64,000 bases of DNA, taken from Sphingomonadales bacterium 39-57-19. GTDB lineage: Bacteria > Pseudomonadota > Alphaproteobacteria > Sphingomonadales > Sphingomonadaceae. Position numbers and translations under genes: made by a program. The stretch is from NCBI GenBank assembly GCA_002282385.1, contig NCJG01000001.1, positions 496,001 to 560,000 on the forward strand. The letters are read 5' to 3'. The notes beneath the pieces were generated by a model, which did not search any database, was not told where the DNA came from, and saw only the letters and a program-made list of their open reading frames with translations. How positions within the stretch are numbered: the first letter of the stretch is position 1; every line of letters begins with the position of its first letter. Below are positions 25,004 to 33,116 of this stretch, one piece after another.

Positions 25004-26977
25004 CTAAAACCGCGCACGGACGCCGGCGTAAATGGCACGGCGTTCAACCGGGTAGTAAATTGCGGATGCTGCGGAGGCAAGGATAGCGGCCGACACGTCG
25101 CCAATGGCTTTCTCTCCGGTCAGGTTCCGCGCATCAAGAAAAAGATCGACCCCCGCCATAACGCGCGCGCCGGCAGATAAGCCTAACAGCGTATAGCCTG
25201 TCGTGCGTGTCGTGTTCCGATAGTCTGCCCATGCACCCTGCGGCACCCATTCGACATTCGGCGCAATATGCAAATCGTCGCTGCCAAATCGAAGCTCCGA
25301 CCGCAGGACATGCTTTGGCACCACCGGCAACCGGTTGTTGCCATATTGGGCATCGGCGACAAAGCTGAAGTCGGAATATTGCCAGATTTGCCGGAAGCGC
25401 AGCCAGTCGGTCGGCGCGGCACTAAACGCTGCCTCGACGCCCTGATGCCGTGTTTTATCGGCGTTGAACGTTGTGGCTGGAATGTCCGGCCCTACCGTAA
25501 ATTGCAGCATTTCGCGTTTTATGTTCGCGCGGTACAGGGCAATATCCCAGCTCGCCCATCCCAGTTTCCCGCGTGTCCCGATTTCGGCTGTCCATGCTGT
25601 TTGTTCCTTTACAGGAACGAACGCCGCAATTTGTGCGAGCTCCACGAAGGTCGGGAATTCTGTGGATTTGCTATAGTTGGCAAAAATTTGGACGTCTTCG
25701 GACGGTTCCCAGAGCACGCCAAATTTGGGCGAGAAAGCGTCGAACGACGCTGCGCCGGTTGCGGCAGACGGAACGATCTGAACCTGCTTTCGGAAACCAT
25801 CGGCGTATATACCGCCTGCTATGATCGTAACGCCCGAAACCGGCGTTGCACGCAGCTCTCCATACATATTCGACGTCCGAGCCGTCTGATCGGCTTCGAA
25901 GGTAAGCGCTCCACGCTTGCCGTTCACGTTGATAAAGCGCTTTGCGTCAATTGTTCCCCAACGGGACTCGCCGCCGACAGTAACGCTCCAGCCGTCTCCC
26001 TCGCGATCATAACGGGCGAACACGCCGCGATCTGTCGATGCCTGATCAATGACCTGGTAAATCGGGTGATATAATTCTTTGGCGTTTAAGAACGCGCCAA
26101 CATCCAGACGGCTGCTGCCCCAGTCGAAACGGGTCCGGTTCTGGATACGAACCGAATTGATATCGCGCGCCTGATCCCCGACAAAATTACCGCTGCGTGG
26201 CGCAGTCAACGCCGTTGCGCGGGTCAATGCACCGGGCAGTTCCTGATTAAGTGTCGTCGCACTTCCGTAAAATCGCGTCGACACGACATCCGAAATCCTA
26301 AGCCCAACATTTCCGTTAAAGCGCATTGAGTTCCGCTGGGCGTGTTGCCGATCCCCCTTGTGGCTATCGGCGCTGATCGCTGCCCAAGCATTGGCGTCGT
26401 CGTCACCCACTCCAAAAGACGCCAAGCCGCGATAAAAGTCAGAGCTGCCAACATCACCGCGAAGGTAAAGACCCGCGGCATTGTCTCCTGTGGGCGTAAC
26501 ACCGTTGATTGCGCCACCCAATGTACCGGAACCAAATCTCAACGCGTTCGCGCCGCGATATACCTCTAAATGGTCGAAAAATATGGGCTCAAGCTCTTGA
26601 AAGTCGCCATTGTCGTCGGCGAGATTGATGGGAATGCCATCCTGCAGCAACGTCAGTCCACGCATGTGGAAGCCACGCGACAGACCCGAACCGCGAATAG
26701 AAATGCGGACCTCCTGCCCAAAGCGCGGCTGGGTATACACGCCTGGCGAAAAGGCCAAAGTATCACGCAACGACACGACGGTTTTGTCTGCATAATCTTC
26801 GTGGCTAACGACGTCGGTGCCGCCTGCGGTGTTGTTTGCCGATATTTCGGATATGTCAGCGGCTGCACGGCCGGTGACAATAATCGTGGTGTCAGCAGCC
26901 TCTTCAGCAGCGGCAGGGGTAATGATGGCAATAACAGAGCACGCGACAGACGCGCGCAAAATGGACAAAAATTTCAT
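25004..26977 (-). CDS. TonB-dependent receptor (metal or siderophore type)
   Basis: This 657-residue outer-membrane receptor has a signal peptide (residues 1-24, ending PAAAEE), a TonB-box-like TTIIVTG, a plug with TLAFSPGVYTQPRFG, ISIRGSGLSRGFHMRGL and YRGANALRFGSGTLGGAING, and a 22-strand barrel ending in an aromatic residue (ARF). RGLTLLQDGIPIN is typical for siderophore receptors. It is in an operon with DUF2946 upstream and a PepSY protein downstream, so copper or iron uptake is likely; the ligand is not known. Confidence 0.93.
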   Translation of the reverse strand: MKFLSILRASVACSVIAIITPAAAEEAADTTIIVTGRAAADISEISANNTAGGTDVVSHEDYADKTVVSLRDTLAFSPGVYTQPRFGQEVRISIRGSGLSRGFHMRGLTLLQDGIPINLADDNGDFQELEPIFFDHLEVYRGANALRFGSGTLGGAINGVTPTGDNAAGLYLRGDVGSSDFYRGLASFGVGDDDANAWAAISADSHKGDRQHAQRNSMRFNGNVGLRISDVVSTRFYGSATTLNQELPGALTRATALTAPRSGNFVGDQARDINSVRIQNRTRFDWGSSRLDVGAFLNAKELYHPIYQVIDQASTDRGVFARYDREGDGWSVTVGGESRWGTIDAKRFINVNGKRGALTFEADQTARTSNMYGELRATPVSGVTIIAGGIYADGFRKQVQIVPSAATGAASFDAFSPKFGVLWEPSEDVQIFANYSKSTEFPTFVELAQIAAFVPVKEQTAWTAEIGTRGKLGWASWDIALYRANIKREMLQFTVGPDIPATTFNADKTRHQGVEAAFSAAPTDWLRFRQIWQYSDFSFVADAQYGNNRLPVVPKHVLRSELRFGSDDLHIAPNVEWVPQGAWADYRNTTRTTGYTLLGLSAGARVMAGVDLFLDARNLTGEKAIGDVSAAILASAASAIYYPVERRAIYAGVRARF

Positions 26978-27028
26978 GATATTTTCCTAAATCTAAACGA
27001 GAGATAGGCCGCAAAGCAGCCTTGTAGT

Positions 27029-27442
27029 TTAGACGTAAGAAGGTGGCCCTATTGCTGGGGGCGGCGGGGCAGCGAGGCCTGCGCCAACCGAGACTTCGCG
27101 TTTGGCAAAAACAGGAATGGCAAGCGCAACAGGTGCCATTGCAACTTGGAAATCAGCGGAAAGCACGTCCGCCGCCATCGCGGCTCCCGCAAAGGCACAA
27201 GGTTGATGCTCAACCGATTTGCCTTTTGATGGGTCTTCCTTGTGCAGCTTACCCGATTTGTCCATCCAGACGGTCTGGGTGTCCATTCCGGTACAGATGG
27301 TCAGCGCAAAACCACGCTCCGACGACGGCATAAAGCCAGACGGAATGATGACGCGCAAAGCCAGCGCCAGCAATATCATTGCTGCAGCTATATTCCGGAA
27401 GGGCGAAGATGCGCGAATCACGCGTGCCCTATGCGCTTGCAA
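27029..27442 (-). CDS. DUF2946 family protein
   Basis: This 137-residue protein has one membrane helix near residues 20-38 (AAAMILLALALRVIIPSGFM) and a periplasmic part with ICTGMDTQTVWMD and HQPCAFAGAA, the paired Cys pattern of DUF2946. Genes of this family often lie next to TonB receptors and copper genes, but no activity is known to me. Start choice is uncertain: the longest frame begins with TTG (27442), and a GTG at 27421 with AGGG upstream is also likely. It is the first gene of the operon with the receptor and the PepSY protein. Confidence 0.75.
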   Translation of the reverse strand: MQAHRARVIRASSPFRNIAAAMILLALALRVIIPSGFMPSSERGFALTICTGMDTQTVWMDKSGKLHKEDPSKGKSVEHQPCAFAGAAMAADVLSADFQVAMAPVALAIPVFAKREVSVGAGLAAPPPPAIGPPSYV

Positions 27443-27460
27443 TTTCGTCCGCGCAAGAAC

Positions 27461-27477
27461 CTAGGGTCAGGACCTAG
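27461..27477. repeat. Short palindromic motif CTAGGGTCAGGACCTAG
   Basis: Inverted 5-bp arms flank GTCAGGA. The inner 15 bases recur exactly, in inverse orientation, at 53634-53648, and 11 of them at 663-673. The copy overlaps the stop codon of the J-domain gene. Confidence 0.45.
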
Positions 27478-28007
27478 CCCTTCCACTCGCGCCGTTCTTC
27501 GGCAACGCGCAGCACGTCATATGCCGCCTGCCCCGCCTGAAAAGCCTTGGCCGCGTCGGCGTTGCCGGGGTTTACGTCGGGATGTGTTTCCTTGGCGATT
27601 TTGCGCCAGGCTTTTTTCGCGTCATCAAACGTGGAGTCGCTTTCAAGGCCCAGAATATCGAGCGCGTGCATTTCATCACGGCTGCGGCTGCCGTCGCCGG
27701 ACCCGGCCCAACCATAATGTGCGGATTCTTTGTAGCCCGATGAATCGCGGCGCTCATTTGCCTCGCGCTCGTCGGCTTCTTCCTTGGTCAGACCTTCGAA
27801 ATAGTCCCAACCACGGTTATACTCGCCGGCATGTTCTTCGCAGAACATCCAGCGGTCCGGGCTGTTGGGCGATTTCGGTGCGGGGCAGTTTCCGGCTTTG
27901 TTGCAACCATAGCGGTCGCACAGACGCACCTGTTGCGCTTCGGTGCTGCTGCCATAGCCGCGCCAGCGGGGAAAACCCCAGTCATTTCGTCGAGTGGTAC
28001 GCACCAT
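27474..28007 (-). CDS. J-domain protein
   Basis: This 177-residue protein carries a C-terminal J domain (residues about 115-175) with ALDILGLESDSTFDDAKKAW and the HPD motif in KETHPDVNPGN. The N-terminal part has CDRYGCNKAGNCPAPKS and MFCEEHAGEYN, a Cys/His pattern that could bind zinc. J domains stimulate Hsp70 ATPase; the specialised N-terminus suggests a dedicated client. Its stop codon lies within the short palindrome at 27461-27477. Confidence 0.88.
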   Translation of the reverse strand: MVRTTRRNDWGFPRWRGYGSSTEAQQVRLCDRYGCNKAGNCPAPKSPNSPDRWMFCEEHAGEYNRGWDYFEGLTKEEADEREANERRDSSGYKESAHYGWAGSGDGSRSRDEMHALDILGLESDSTFDDAKKAWRKIAKETHPDVNPGNADAAKAFQAGQAAYDVLRVAEERREWKG

Positions 28008-28058
28008 GCCGCCGACTTAGCGACGGCACGCGCATTTTGCTAGTGGCGTAAACGCAAT

Positions 28059-28694
28059 TTATGCGCCGGACAGAGCGCCGCCCATCATCCCGCTGCCCAA
28101 CAAGGTCGAAAGTGCAATGCCGATCAGGATGCCGGAAATAATGACAGTCAGAACAACATAAATGAGCACTATGACAACGGTAAAGCCCGCGACCTTTTCT
28201 TTAGGGACACCGAGCACAGGCTGCAGCCCCAGATAAATCAGGTAAACGACATACGCGATGGCGGCGAAGGAGATTAGACCGCCCAATATGGGGATCCAGC
28301 CAACCAGCCCCGCAACCCAAGTTGGGGTTGATGCGTATGTCATCAGCTTGGTCGACTGAACCATGTCGGACTTGCCGTTAAAGCTGGGGGACACCGCATT
28401 CACGAGGAATGACATCAGAAAAAGCGTAACGAGAGACAACACATATCCCACCACCGACATTGCCGCGATGACGCCAAAACCCATTTCCATAGCCCCGCCG
28501 CCCATGCCGCCAAGGCTAGCGGCATTAATTCCCAATGCGCCGGTAAATATTATGCCAGCGGCCAAGGGAATAGCTGCCAAGATCATCGCATATCCGGTGA
28601 ACAACCCGCCAACGGTTGCGGGCTCGTCCGCAATGACATTCCATTCATCCGTCGGTTTTAAAATGATATTCTTCGCGCGAGCAACAATCGACAT
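28059..28694 (-). CDS. Yip1-domain membrane protein
   Basis: This 211-residue protein fits the YIP1 family: the N-terminal VARAKNIILKPTDEWNVIAD, then five hydrophobic segments with YAMILAAIPLAAGIIFTGAL and ending in a Gly/Ala-rich tail. Bacterial Yip1-domain proteins are of unknown function. The start at 28694 follows GAGGGA; a 15-codon extension has no support. It has 51 bases to the J-domain gene, so it may have its own promoter. Confidence 0.82.
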   Translation of the reverse strand: MSIVARAKNIILKPTDEWNVIADEPATVGGLFTGYAMILAAIPLAAGIIFTGALGINAASLGGMGGGAMEMGFGVIAAMSVVGYVLSLVTLFLMSFLVNAVSPSFNGKSDMVQSTKLMTYASTPTWVAGLVGWIPILGGLISFAAIAYVVYLIYLGLQPVLGVPKEKVAGFTVVIVLIYVVLTVIISGILIGIALSTLLGSGMMGGALSGA

Positions 28695-28786
28695 TGACTT
28701 ATCCCTCTGAAAAATGTGTTTCTCGGCAGAAGAAAACATAATGGCGTGAACATGTAAATGTTGACGTTCGCGTAAACGGAGGGGTC

Positions 28787-29176
28787 ATGAATATATTATT
28801 GCGGGTATTGGTCGCCATAATTGGCGCAGTTGCGTTGCTTGGCGTGGCCCAACATTGGTTTAGCCTCGACGCTGTTTTTGCAGAACGTGGCATGCAGGCC
28901 GTTGGCGATATTGGTCGGGCAAACCTGCGGGCGGATGTTGGTGGCCTATTTCTAGGGATCGGCGCCCTCACCTTGTTCGCCGCGATCCGCCAACATCGGG
29001 GCGCGCTGATTGCCGCAATGGTACTGTTGAGCGCAACCTTGGTTGGACGCATTGTCAGTATAGCAATAGATGGCTTCACCGCGCCGGTAGCTCCGCCGAT
29101 CATCGTCGAGGCAGTTTTGATTGCCATATTGGGCGTCGCTTATTGGGCATGGGGTAAAAAGCCAGAGGGTCTGTAA
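28787..29176 (+). CDS. DUF4345-like four-helix membrane protein
   Basis: This 129-residue protein has four membrane helices and the family-like ANLRADVGGLFLGIGALTLFA near residues 44-64. Family function is unknown. It is divergent from the Yip1 gene (start codons 92 bases apart). The last 16 bases of the coding region lie within the 3' end of the convergent RNase P RNA, so the end of the protein (KPEGL) is encoded by the P1 helix of that RNA. Confidence 0.8.
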   Translation: MNILLRVLVAIIGAVALLGVAQHWFSLDAVFAERGMQAVGDIGRANLRADVGGLFLGIGALTLFAAIRQHRGALIAAMVLLSATLVGRIVSIAIDGFTAPVAPPIIVEAVLIAILGVAYWAWGKKPEGL

Positions 29177-29538
29177 GCCGGGTTCTGTCCTCCGCTGCAG
29201 CCGAGGCGTAAGCGGATGTGCGACCATTCATCTAGGCGACGCATTGCTGCGGCGCTCATGCAACCAACCCGGGCGACTGGCAGGAGGATGCCATGTGCCG
29301 CCCCTATTCGGTTTTGCTCCCGGTGGGGTTTGCCTTGCCGCTTTTGTTACCAAAAGCGCGGTGCGCTCTTACCGCACCGTTTCGACCTGGCCGCATCGAA
29401 ATGCGGTGGACTGTTTTCTGTGGCACTTTCCCTAAAATTGCTTCCGCCGGACGTTATCCGGCACCGTTCCTCGCTGGAGCCCGGACTTTCCTCCCCATAG
29501 CAGTTACCCACTAAGCGGCGGTCGCCCAACCCTCTGGC
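29161..29538 (-). ncRNA. rnpB: RNase P RNA (type A)
   Basis: This RNA is the catalytic part of RNase P, which matures tRNA 5' ends. The conserved 5' block GGAGGAAAGTCCGGGCTCCA is read on the minus strand at 29475-29494, and the universal 3' block ACAGAACCCGGCTTACAG at 29171-29188. GCCAGAGGG at the 5' end (29530-29538) pairs with CCCTCTGGC at the 3' end (29161-29169) as helix P1. Length is about 378 bases. The 5' end is 5 bases from the stop codon of the amidase gene, so the promoter must lie in that gene. TTTTT follows P1, which may act as its own terminator. Confidence 0.95.
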
Positions 29539-29543
29539 GTGGC

Positions 29544-30236
29544 TTAGATAGCAGGTCCGCCCTCATACTCCAAGAGCAAGCTCAGCAATATTGCCCGGCA
29601 TTCTCCGTCAATCACGCCTTCAATATTTTCGGGGCGAAAACGACGCTGGAAGGCGACCGTGGCCGCACGGCCATCTGATATGCTGTAACCATAACGCTCT
29701 AACGCCAAAAGAAACGCGGCGTCCGGCCAACCTGGATCAACCAGCTTTTCCCGCGGGCGTGGAACAGCAAGCCCAAGCTTTGCCAAACGTTCCCAGTCAA
29801 ACAGTTCACCAGGATCTTCTTTACGTGTTGGCGCGACGTCGCTGTGACCGACGACGTTTCGCGGATCAATTCCGTAAGTGCGGACAATTCCTGCGACCAA
29901 GCGCGTCACGGTGTCCATTTGCGCTTCGGGAAACGGGCGATAGCCGAATTCATGCCCGGGATTGACGATCTCAATGCCGATGCTGGCGCTGTTGCAGTCC
30001 GTCACACCGCGCCAATAAGAAAGCCCGGCATGCTGCGCCCTTTGTTCCTCACGCACCATGTGGACCAGCTGGCCGTCTTCATCGACGACATAATGCGCCG
30101 ACACTTTGGACGCGGGGTTGGCGAGCCAGTCAATGGCGGCTGCACCCGACTGCATGCCGGTATAATGCAAAACAAGCATGGTGATCGGCAGGCTGCGCTC
30201 GCCAAAATTGGGTGATGGGTTCCAGATCATGGTCAT
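29544..30236 (-). CDS. N-acetylmuramoyl-L-alanine amidase (Amidase_2)
   Basis: This 230-residue enzyme of the AmpD-like group cuts the amide bond between muramic acid and the stem peptide. Zinc ligands are in MLVLHYTGM (His), GHSDVAPTRKEDPG (His and Asp), and the central Glu lies in ASIGIEIVNPGHEF. The C-terminal 60 residues resemble a peptidoglycan-binding domain. No signal peptide is visible, so it is either cytoplasmic (recycling, AmpD) or exported by an unseen route. Two ATGs (30236, 30230) are possible. Confidence 0.92.
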   Translation of the reverse strand: MTMIWNPSPNFGERSLPITMLVLHYTGMQSGAAAIDWLANPASKVSAHYVVDEDGQLVHMVREEQRAQHAGLSYWRGVTDCNSASIGIEIVNPGHEFGYRPFPEAQMDTVTRLVAGIVRTYGIDPRNVVGHSDVAPTRKEDPGELFDWERLAKLGLAVPRPREKLVDPGWPDAAFLLALERYGYSISDGRAATVAFQRRFRPENIEGVIDGECRAILLSLLLEYEGGPAI

Positions 30237-30300
30237 GACGCGACCATAGGTAAGTCGACCGTTGCACGCAATATCAGCCGGTGCGGGAAACTTTTGCTGG

Positions 30301-31137
30301 CTACGCGCCTTGCCGGCCCGGCGTTAACTCGTAAAAACCGCGAAACGCCCTGCTGGCGCGAAACTTCTGCGTTTGCCCAATGACGGTTTCGGCGGCACCC
30401 AGCATTAAAAGTCCGCCCTCTTCCATGGACGGCGCAATAGCTTCCAAAACATGTGTGCGCTTGTCGTCGTTAAGATACATAAGCACGTTGCGGCATAAAA
30501 TGACGTCAAAACGGCCAAAATGGCGCACGGGCGTCAGCATATTATGCTCCGTGAACGTCACCATTTTACGCAACGCATCTTTGGCCACCCATTCTTCGCC
30601 CTGTTGCTCGAAATGGCGGATCATGTGTGTCACGGAAAGGCCACGCTGAATTTCAAACTGCGAATACCGCCCTTCCCGCGCCTGTGCCAAGGCCGTAGCA
30701 GATACATCTGTCCCCAATATTTGAATTGTCCAACCGCGCCACTTTTCGGCGTTTTCCAATATTGTAATGGCGATAGAGTAGGCCTCTTGACCCGTCGAGC
30801 AGGCCGCCGACCAGATACGCAGCCTTTTCGTGTCCGAACGTAGTTCGCGAATGTGATCGAGCACGGGCCCCGCCAGCAGCGCAAAGTTGGGTTGATCACG
30901 GAAAAAAGAAGTTTCGTTATTCACCATTGCCTCCACGCACGCGCGCGTCAATTTGGGGTCCGTATCCATTTCGATCAACGCAGCCAGCGTTTGTAGGTCG
31001 GGCACAGAGTTGCGCCGCATCAATGGCTTAAGCGCCATATCGATTCGCCAATGCCGGTTTGTAGGAACCGTTTGTCCGGTATGTCTTTCCAGCGCCGCCG
31101 ATAGCGTCCTGTAAGCTTTAGCTTCACCGATGCTCAT
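30301..31137 (-). CDS. cheR: Chemotaxis protein methyltransferase CheR
   Basis: This 278-residue SAM-dependent enzyme methylates glutamates of chemoreceptors. The N-terminal helical domain has VEAMVNNETSFFRDQPNFA, and the catalytic domain has RIWSAACSTGQEAYSIAI, ILGTDVSATALAQAREGRY and FDVILCRNVLMYL, as in CheR. The start at 31137 overlaps the cheB stop codon (ATGA); the frame extends 48 codons into cheB without a match. It is the last gene of the che operon. Confidence 0.95.
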   Translation of the reverse strand: MSIGEAKAYRTLSAALERHTGQTVPTNRHWRIDMALKPLMRRNSVPDLQTLAALIEMDTDPKLTRACVEAMVNNETSFFRDQPNFALLAGPVLDHIRELRSDTKRLRIWSAACSTGQEAYSIAITILENAEKWRGWTIQILGTDVSATALAQAREGRYSQFEIQRGLSVTHMIRHFEQQGEEWVAKDALRKMVTFTEHNMLTPVRHFGRFDVILCRNVLMYLNDDKRTHVLEAIAPSMEEGGLLMLGAAETVIGQTQKFRASRAFRGFYELTPGRQGA

Positions 31138-32216
31138 GATGACGTCGCAATCCGTGAGAGCATGTCGGTCATGTGGGCTGGTGTCATAATCGCGGTCGCC
31201 AAGCCTTCCTTCACGATTGCACCCGGCATGCCCCAGACGACCGAACTTTGCATATCTTGAACAACAACGGGCGCTGCGCATGCTTTAAAGGTGCGCGCGC
31301 CGACGAGCCCATCATTACCCATGCCGCTGAAAACAAGCGCCAATCCATCGCGTCCATAGGCCCGCGCCACCGATGCAAGCATGGCATCGACCGATGGGCA
31401 ATAACAGCTTGCGCTATAGCGCGATTGATGACCGACGATGACATCGTTGCCGTCCCTGTGGCACACCAGATGGGCGTGCCCCGGTGCGAGGTAGACATGA
31501 TTGTGTTTTACGCGCTCGCCGGCTTCAGCAACCTTGACAGTTCGCTTTGTAAGACCAGCGAGTTGCCCTGCAAAAAAGGTCATGAATGCTGTGGGCAGAT
31601 GCTGCGTGATAAAGATAGGGCAGTCGAGAGAGTCATCCAAATTGCGTAATATGTGCTGGATTGCCGGTATGCCGCCCGTCGATGATCCAATCGCGATACA
31701 GCGTGGCTTCGATAATACGCGATAATCCGGAAGCGGTCTTGCTACATCTTTGCTATCGGTGCGTTCTTGCGCCGACCGCCCCAAGCGCAAGACTTTGTCG
31801 ATCAAAATTTCTGAAAAGCGTCCCGAGAAACCGGTCCGGCCCGGCTTTGCCAAAGTGTCACATGCACCGAGCGAAAGCGCCTGAACGGCAGCGGGGCCAT
31901 TTTCTTCAGCAAATGCCGATACGACCAGCACCCTTGCGCCATTCGCCTTTGCGAGAATATCGGGCAGCGCATCCAATCCCGAACGCTTCGGCATTTCTAT
32001 ATCCAGCAATATGATGTCGACTTCATTTTCGTCGAGACTTGCAACGGCGGCGTCCCCATCCGATGCTTCGCAAATGATGTCTATGCCGTCGCAATTTCCT
32101 AGCACACGTGCAAAAATCGAACGCGCGACAACACTGTCGTCGACAAGCATAACCCTAATCGGGGTTGCCGCCACTTGTGGCCAACTGCCACCCAATGCTG
32201 CCGATCTGCTGCGCAT
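31134..32216 (-). CDS. cheB: Chemotaxis protein-glutamate methylesterase CheB
   Basis: This 360-residue protein has an N-terminal receiver domain (IRVMLVDDSVVARSIF; phosphorylation Asp in VDIILLDIEMPKRSG) and a C-terminal methylesterase with AIGSSTGGIPAIQ (Ser), FITQHLPTAF (His) and SGMGNDGLVGA (Asp). It removes methyl groups from receptors. No receptor gene is present in the window. It lies 9 bases after cheY. Confidence 0.95.
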   Translation of the reverse strand: MRSRSAALGGSWPQVAATPIRVMLVDDSVVARSIFARVLGNCDGIDIICEASDGDAAVASLDENEVDIILLDIEMPKRSGLDALPDILAKANGARVLVVSAFAEENGPAAVQALSLGACDTLAKPGRTGFSGRFSEILIDKVLRLGRSAQERTDSKDVARPLPDYRVLSKPRCIAIGSSTGGIPAIQHILRNLDDSLDCPIFITQHLPTAFMTFFAGQLAGLTKRTVKVAEAGERVKHNHVYLAPGHAHLVCHRDGNDVIVGHQSRYSASCYCPSVDAMLASVARAYGRDGLALVFSGMGNDGLVGARTFKACAAPVVVQDMQSSVVWGMPGAIVKEGLATAIMTPAHMTDMLSRIATSS

Positions 32217-32225
32217 TCTGGTACT

Positions 32226-32591
32226 TCAAATACAACCGAGGATTTGCAGCTTTGATTCAATCGTTTCGCGGTCAAACGGCTTCATGACATATTCGTCTGC
32301 GCCTTCGTCAATCGCCGCTTGAATGTGCCCGATGCCATTTTCCGTTGTGCAGAATATCACCTTGGCGGATGGCACAGCATTCATCGAACGATAGGCACGC
32401 AAAAAATCCATTCCGCTCATGATCGGCATGTTCCAATCCAGCAGAATTACGTCGGGCGTCGCCTGCGCGACATGGTCCAATGCTTCCTTACCATCGGCCG
32501 CCTCGGTAACTTCGAACTGCATCGTTTCGAGAATATGACGGGCAACCTTGCGAATGACCTTGCTATCGTCGACAATCAAACAGGATTTCAT
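32226..32591 (-). CDS. cheY: Response regulator CheY
   Basis: This 121-residue single receiver domain has the acid pair in SCLIVDDSKVIRKVARHIL, the phosphorylation Asp in VILLDWNMPIMSG, the conserved Thr in IFCTTENG and the Lys in YVMKPFDRETI. It should carry the signal from CheA to a motor or another target. The start at 32591 (MKSCLIVDD) agrees with the family; the 20-codon upstream extension does not. Confidence 0.94.
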   Translation of the reverse strand: MKSCLIVDDSKVIRKVARHILETMQFEVTEAADGKEALDHVAQATPDVILLDWNMPIMSGMDFLRAYRSMNAVPSAKVIFCTTENGIGHIQAAIDEGADEYVMKPFDRETIESKLQILGCI

Positions 32592-32678
32592 GTGACCCAA
32601 CCCCTTTTTCCGACCAGAATGGAGACTGTATCTCCGCGTTCTTATCGACACGTTAATTTGCGCAGCGAACTGGCGAAA

Positions 32679-33116
32679 TTAGGTCGCCGGAACCGTTTGC
32701 CCTGAAACCAACGTGTCGGTGTTTAATATCATCACCAGTTCGCCTTCATGTGTGGCGATGTGATCAACATACCGGTTCCAAACGGCCGGTGGCCGGATAT
32801 TTGAATCGGCCTGCTCGACCGCGATTGGAACCACGTCATGAACCTTGTCGACGAGCAGCCCATATTGATGCCCCGCGATTTCTGTGACGACTGCCAAAGT
32901 GCCTTTATGGGCGGTTTGCTGCACGCCCGTAATGTAGAAATGGGTATCGATGAGCGTGAGGACGCGGCTTCTCAGCGCAAAAATTCCAGCAATGGACGGA
33001 TCGCACTTGGGCACGGGCACGATGTCCGGCACATGGACGACGGATTCGACTTGGCTGCTCTCAATCGCAACCCGCGACCCTGCCAAATCCGCAATCAGAT
33101 ATAAGGTGTAGGTCAT
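32679..33116 (-). CDS. cheW: Chemotaxis coupling protein CheW
   Basis: This 145-residue protein links receptors to CheA. It has the CheW layout: an opening strand TLYLIADLAGSRVAIESSQV, then VVHVPDIVPVPKCDPSIAGI, FALRSRVLTLIDTHFY and YGLLVDKVHDVV. Its start codon overlaps the stop codon of cheA by four bases. Confidence 0.92.
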   Translation of the reverse strand: MTYTLYLIADLAGSRVAIESSQVESVVHVPDIVPVPKCDPSIAGIFALRSRVLTLIDTHFYITGVQQTAHKGTLAVVTEIAGHQYGLLVDKVHDVVPIAVEQADSNIRPPAVWNRYVDHIATHEGELVMILNTDTLVSGQTVPAT

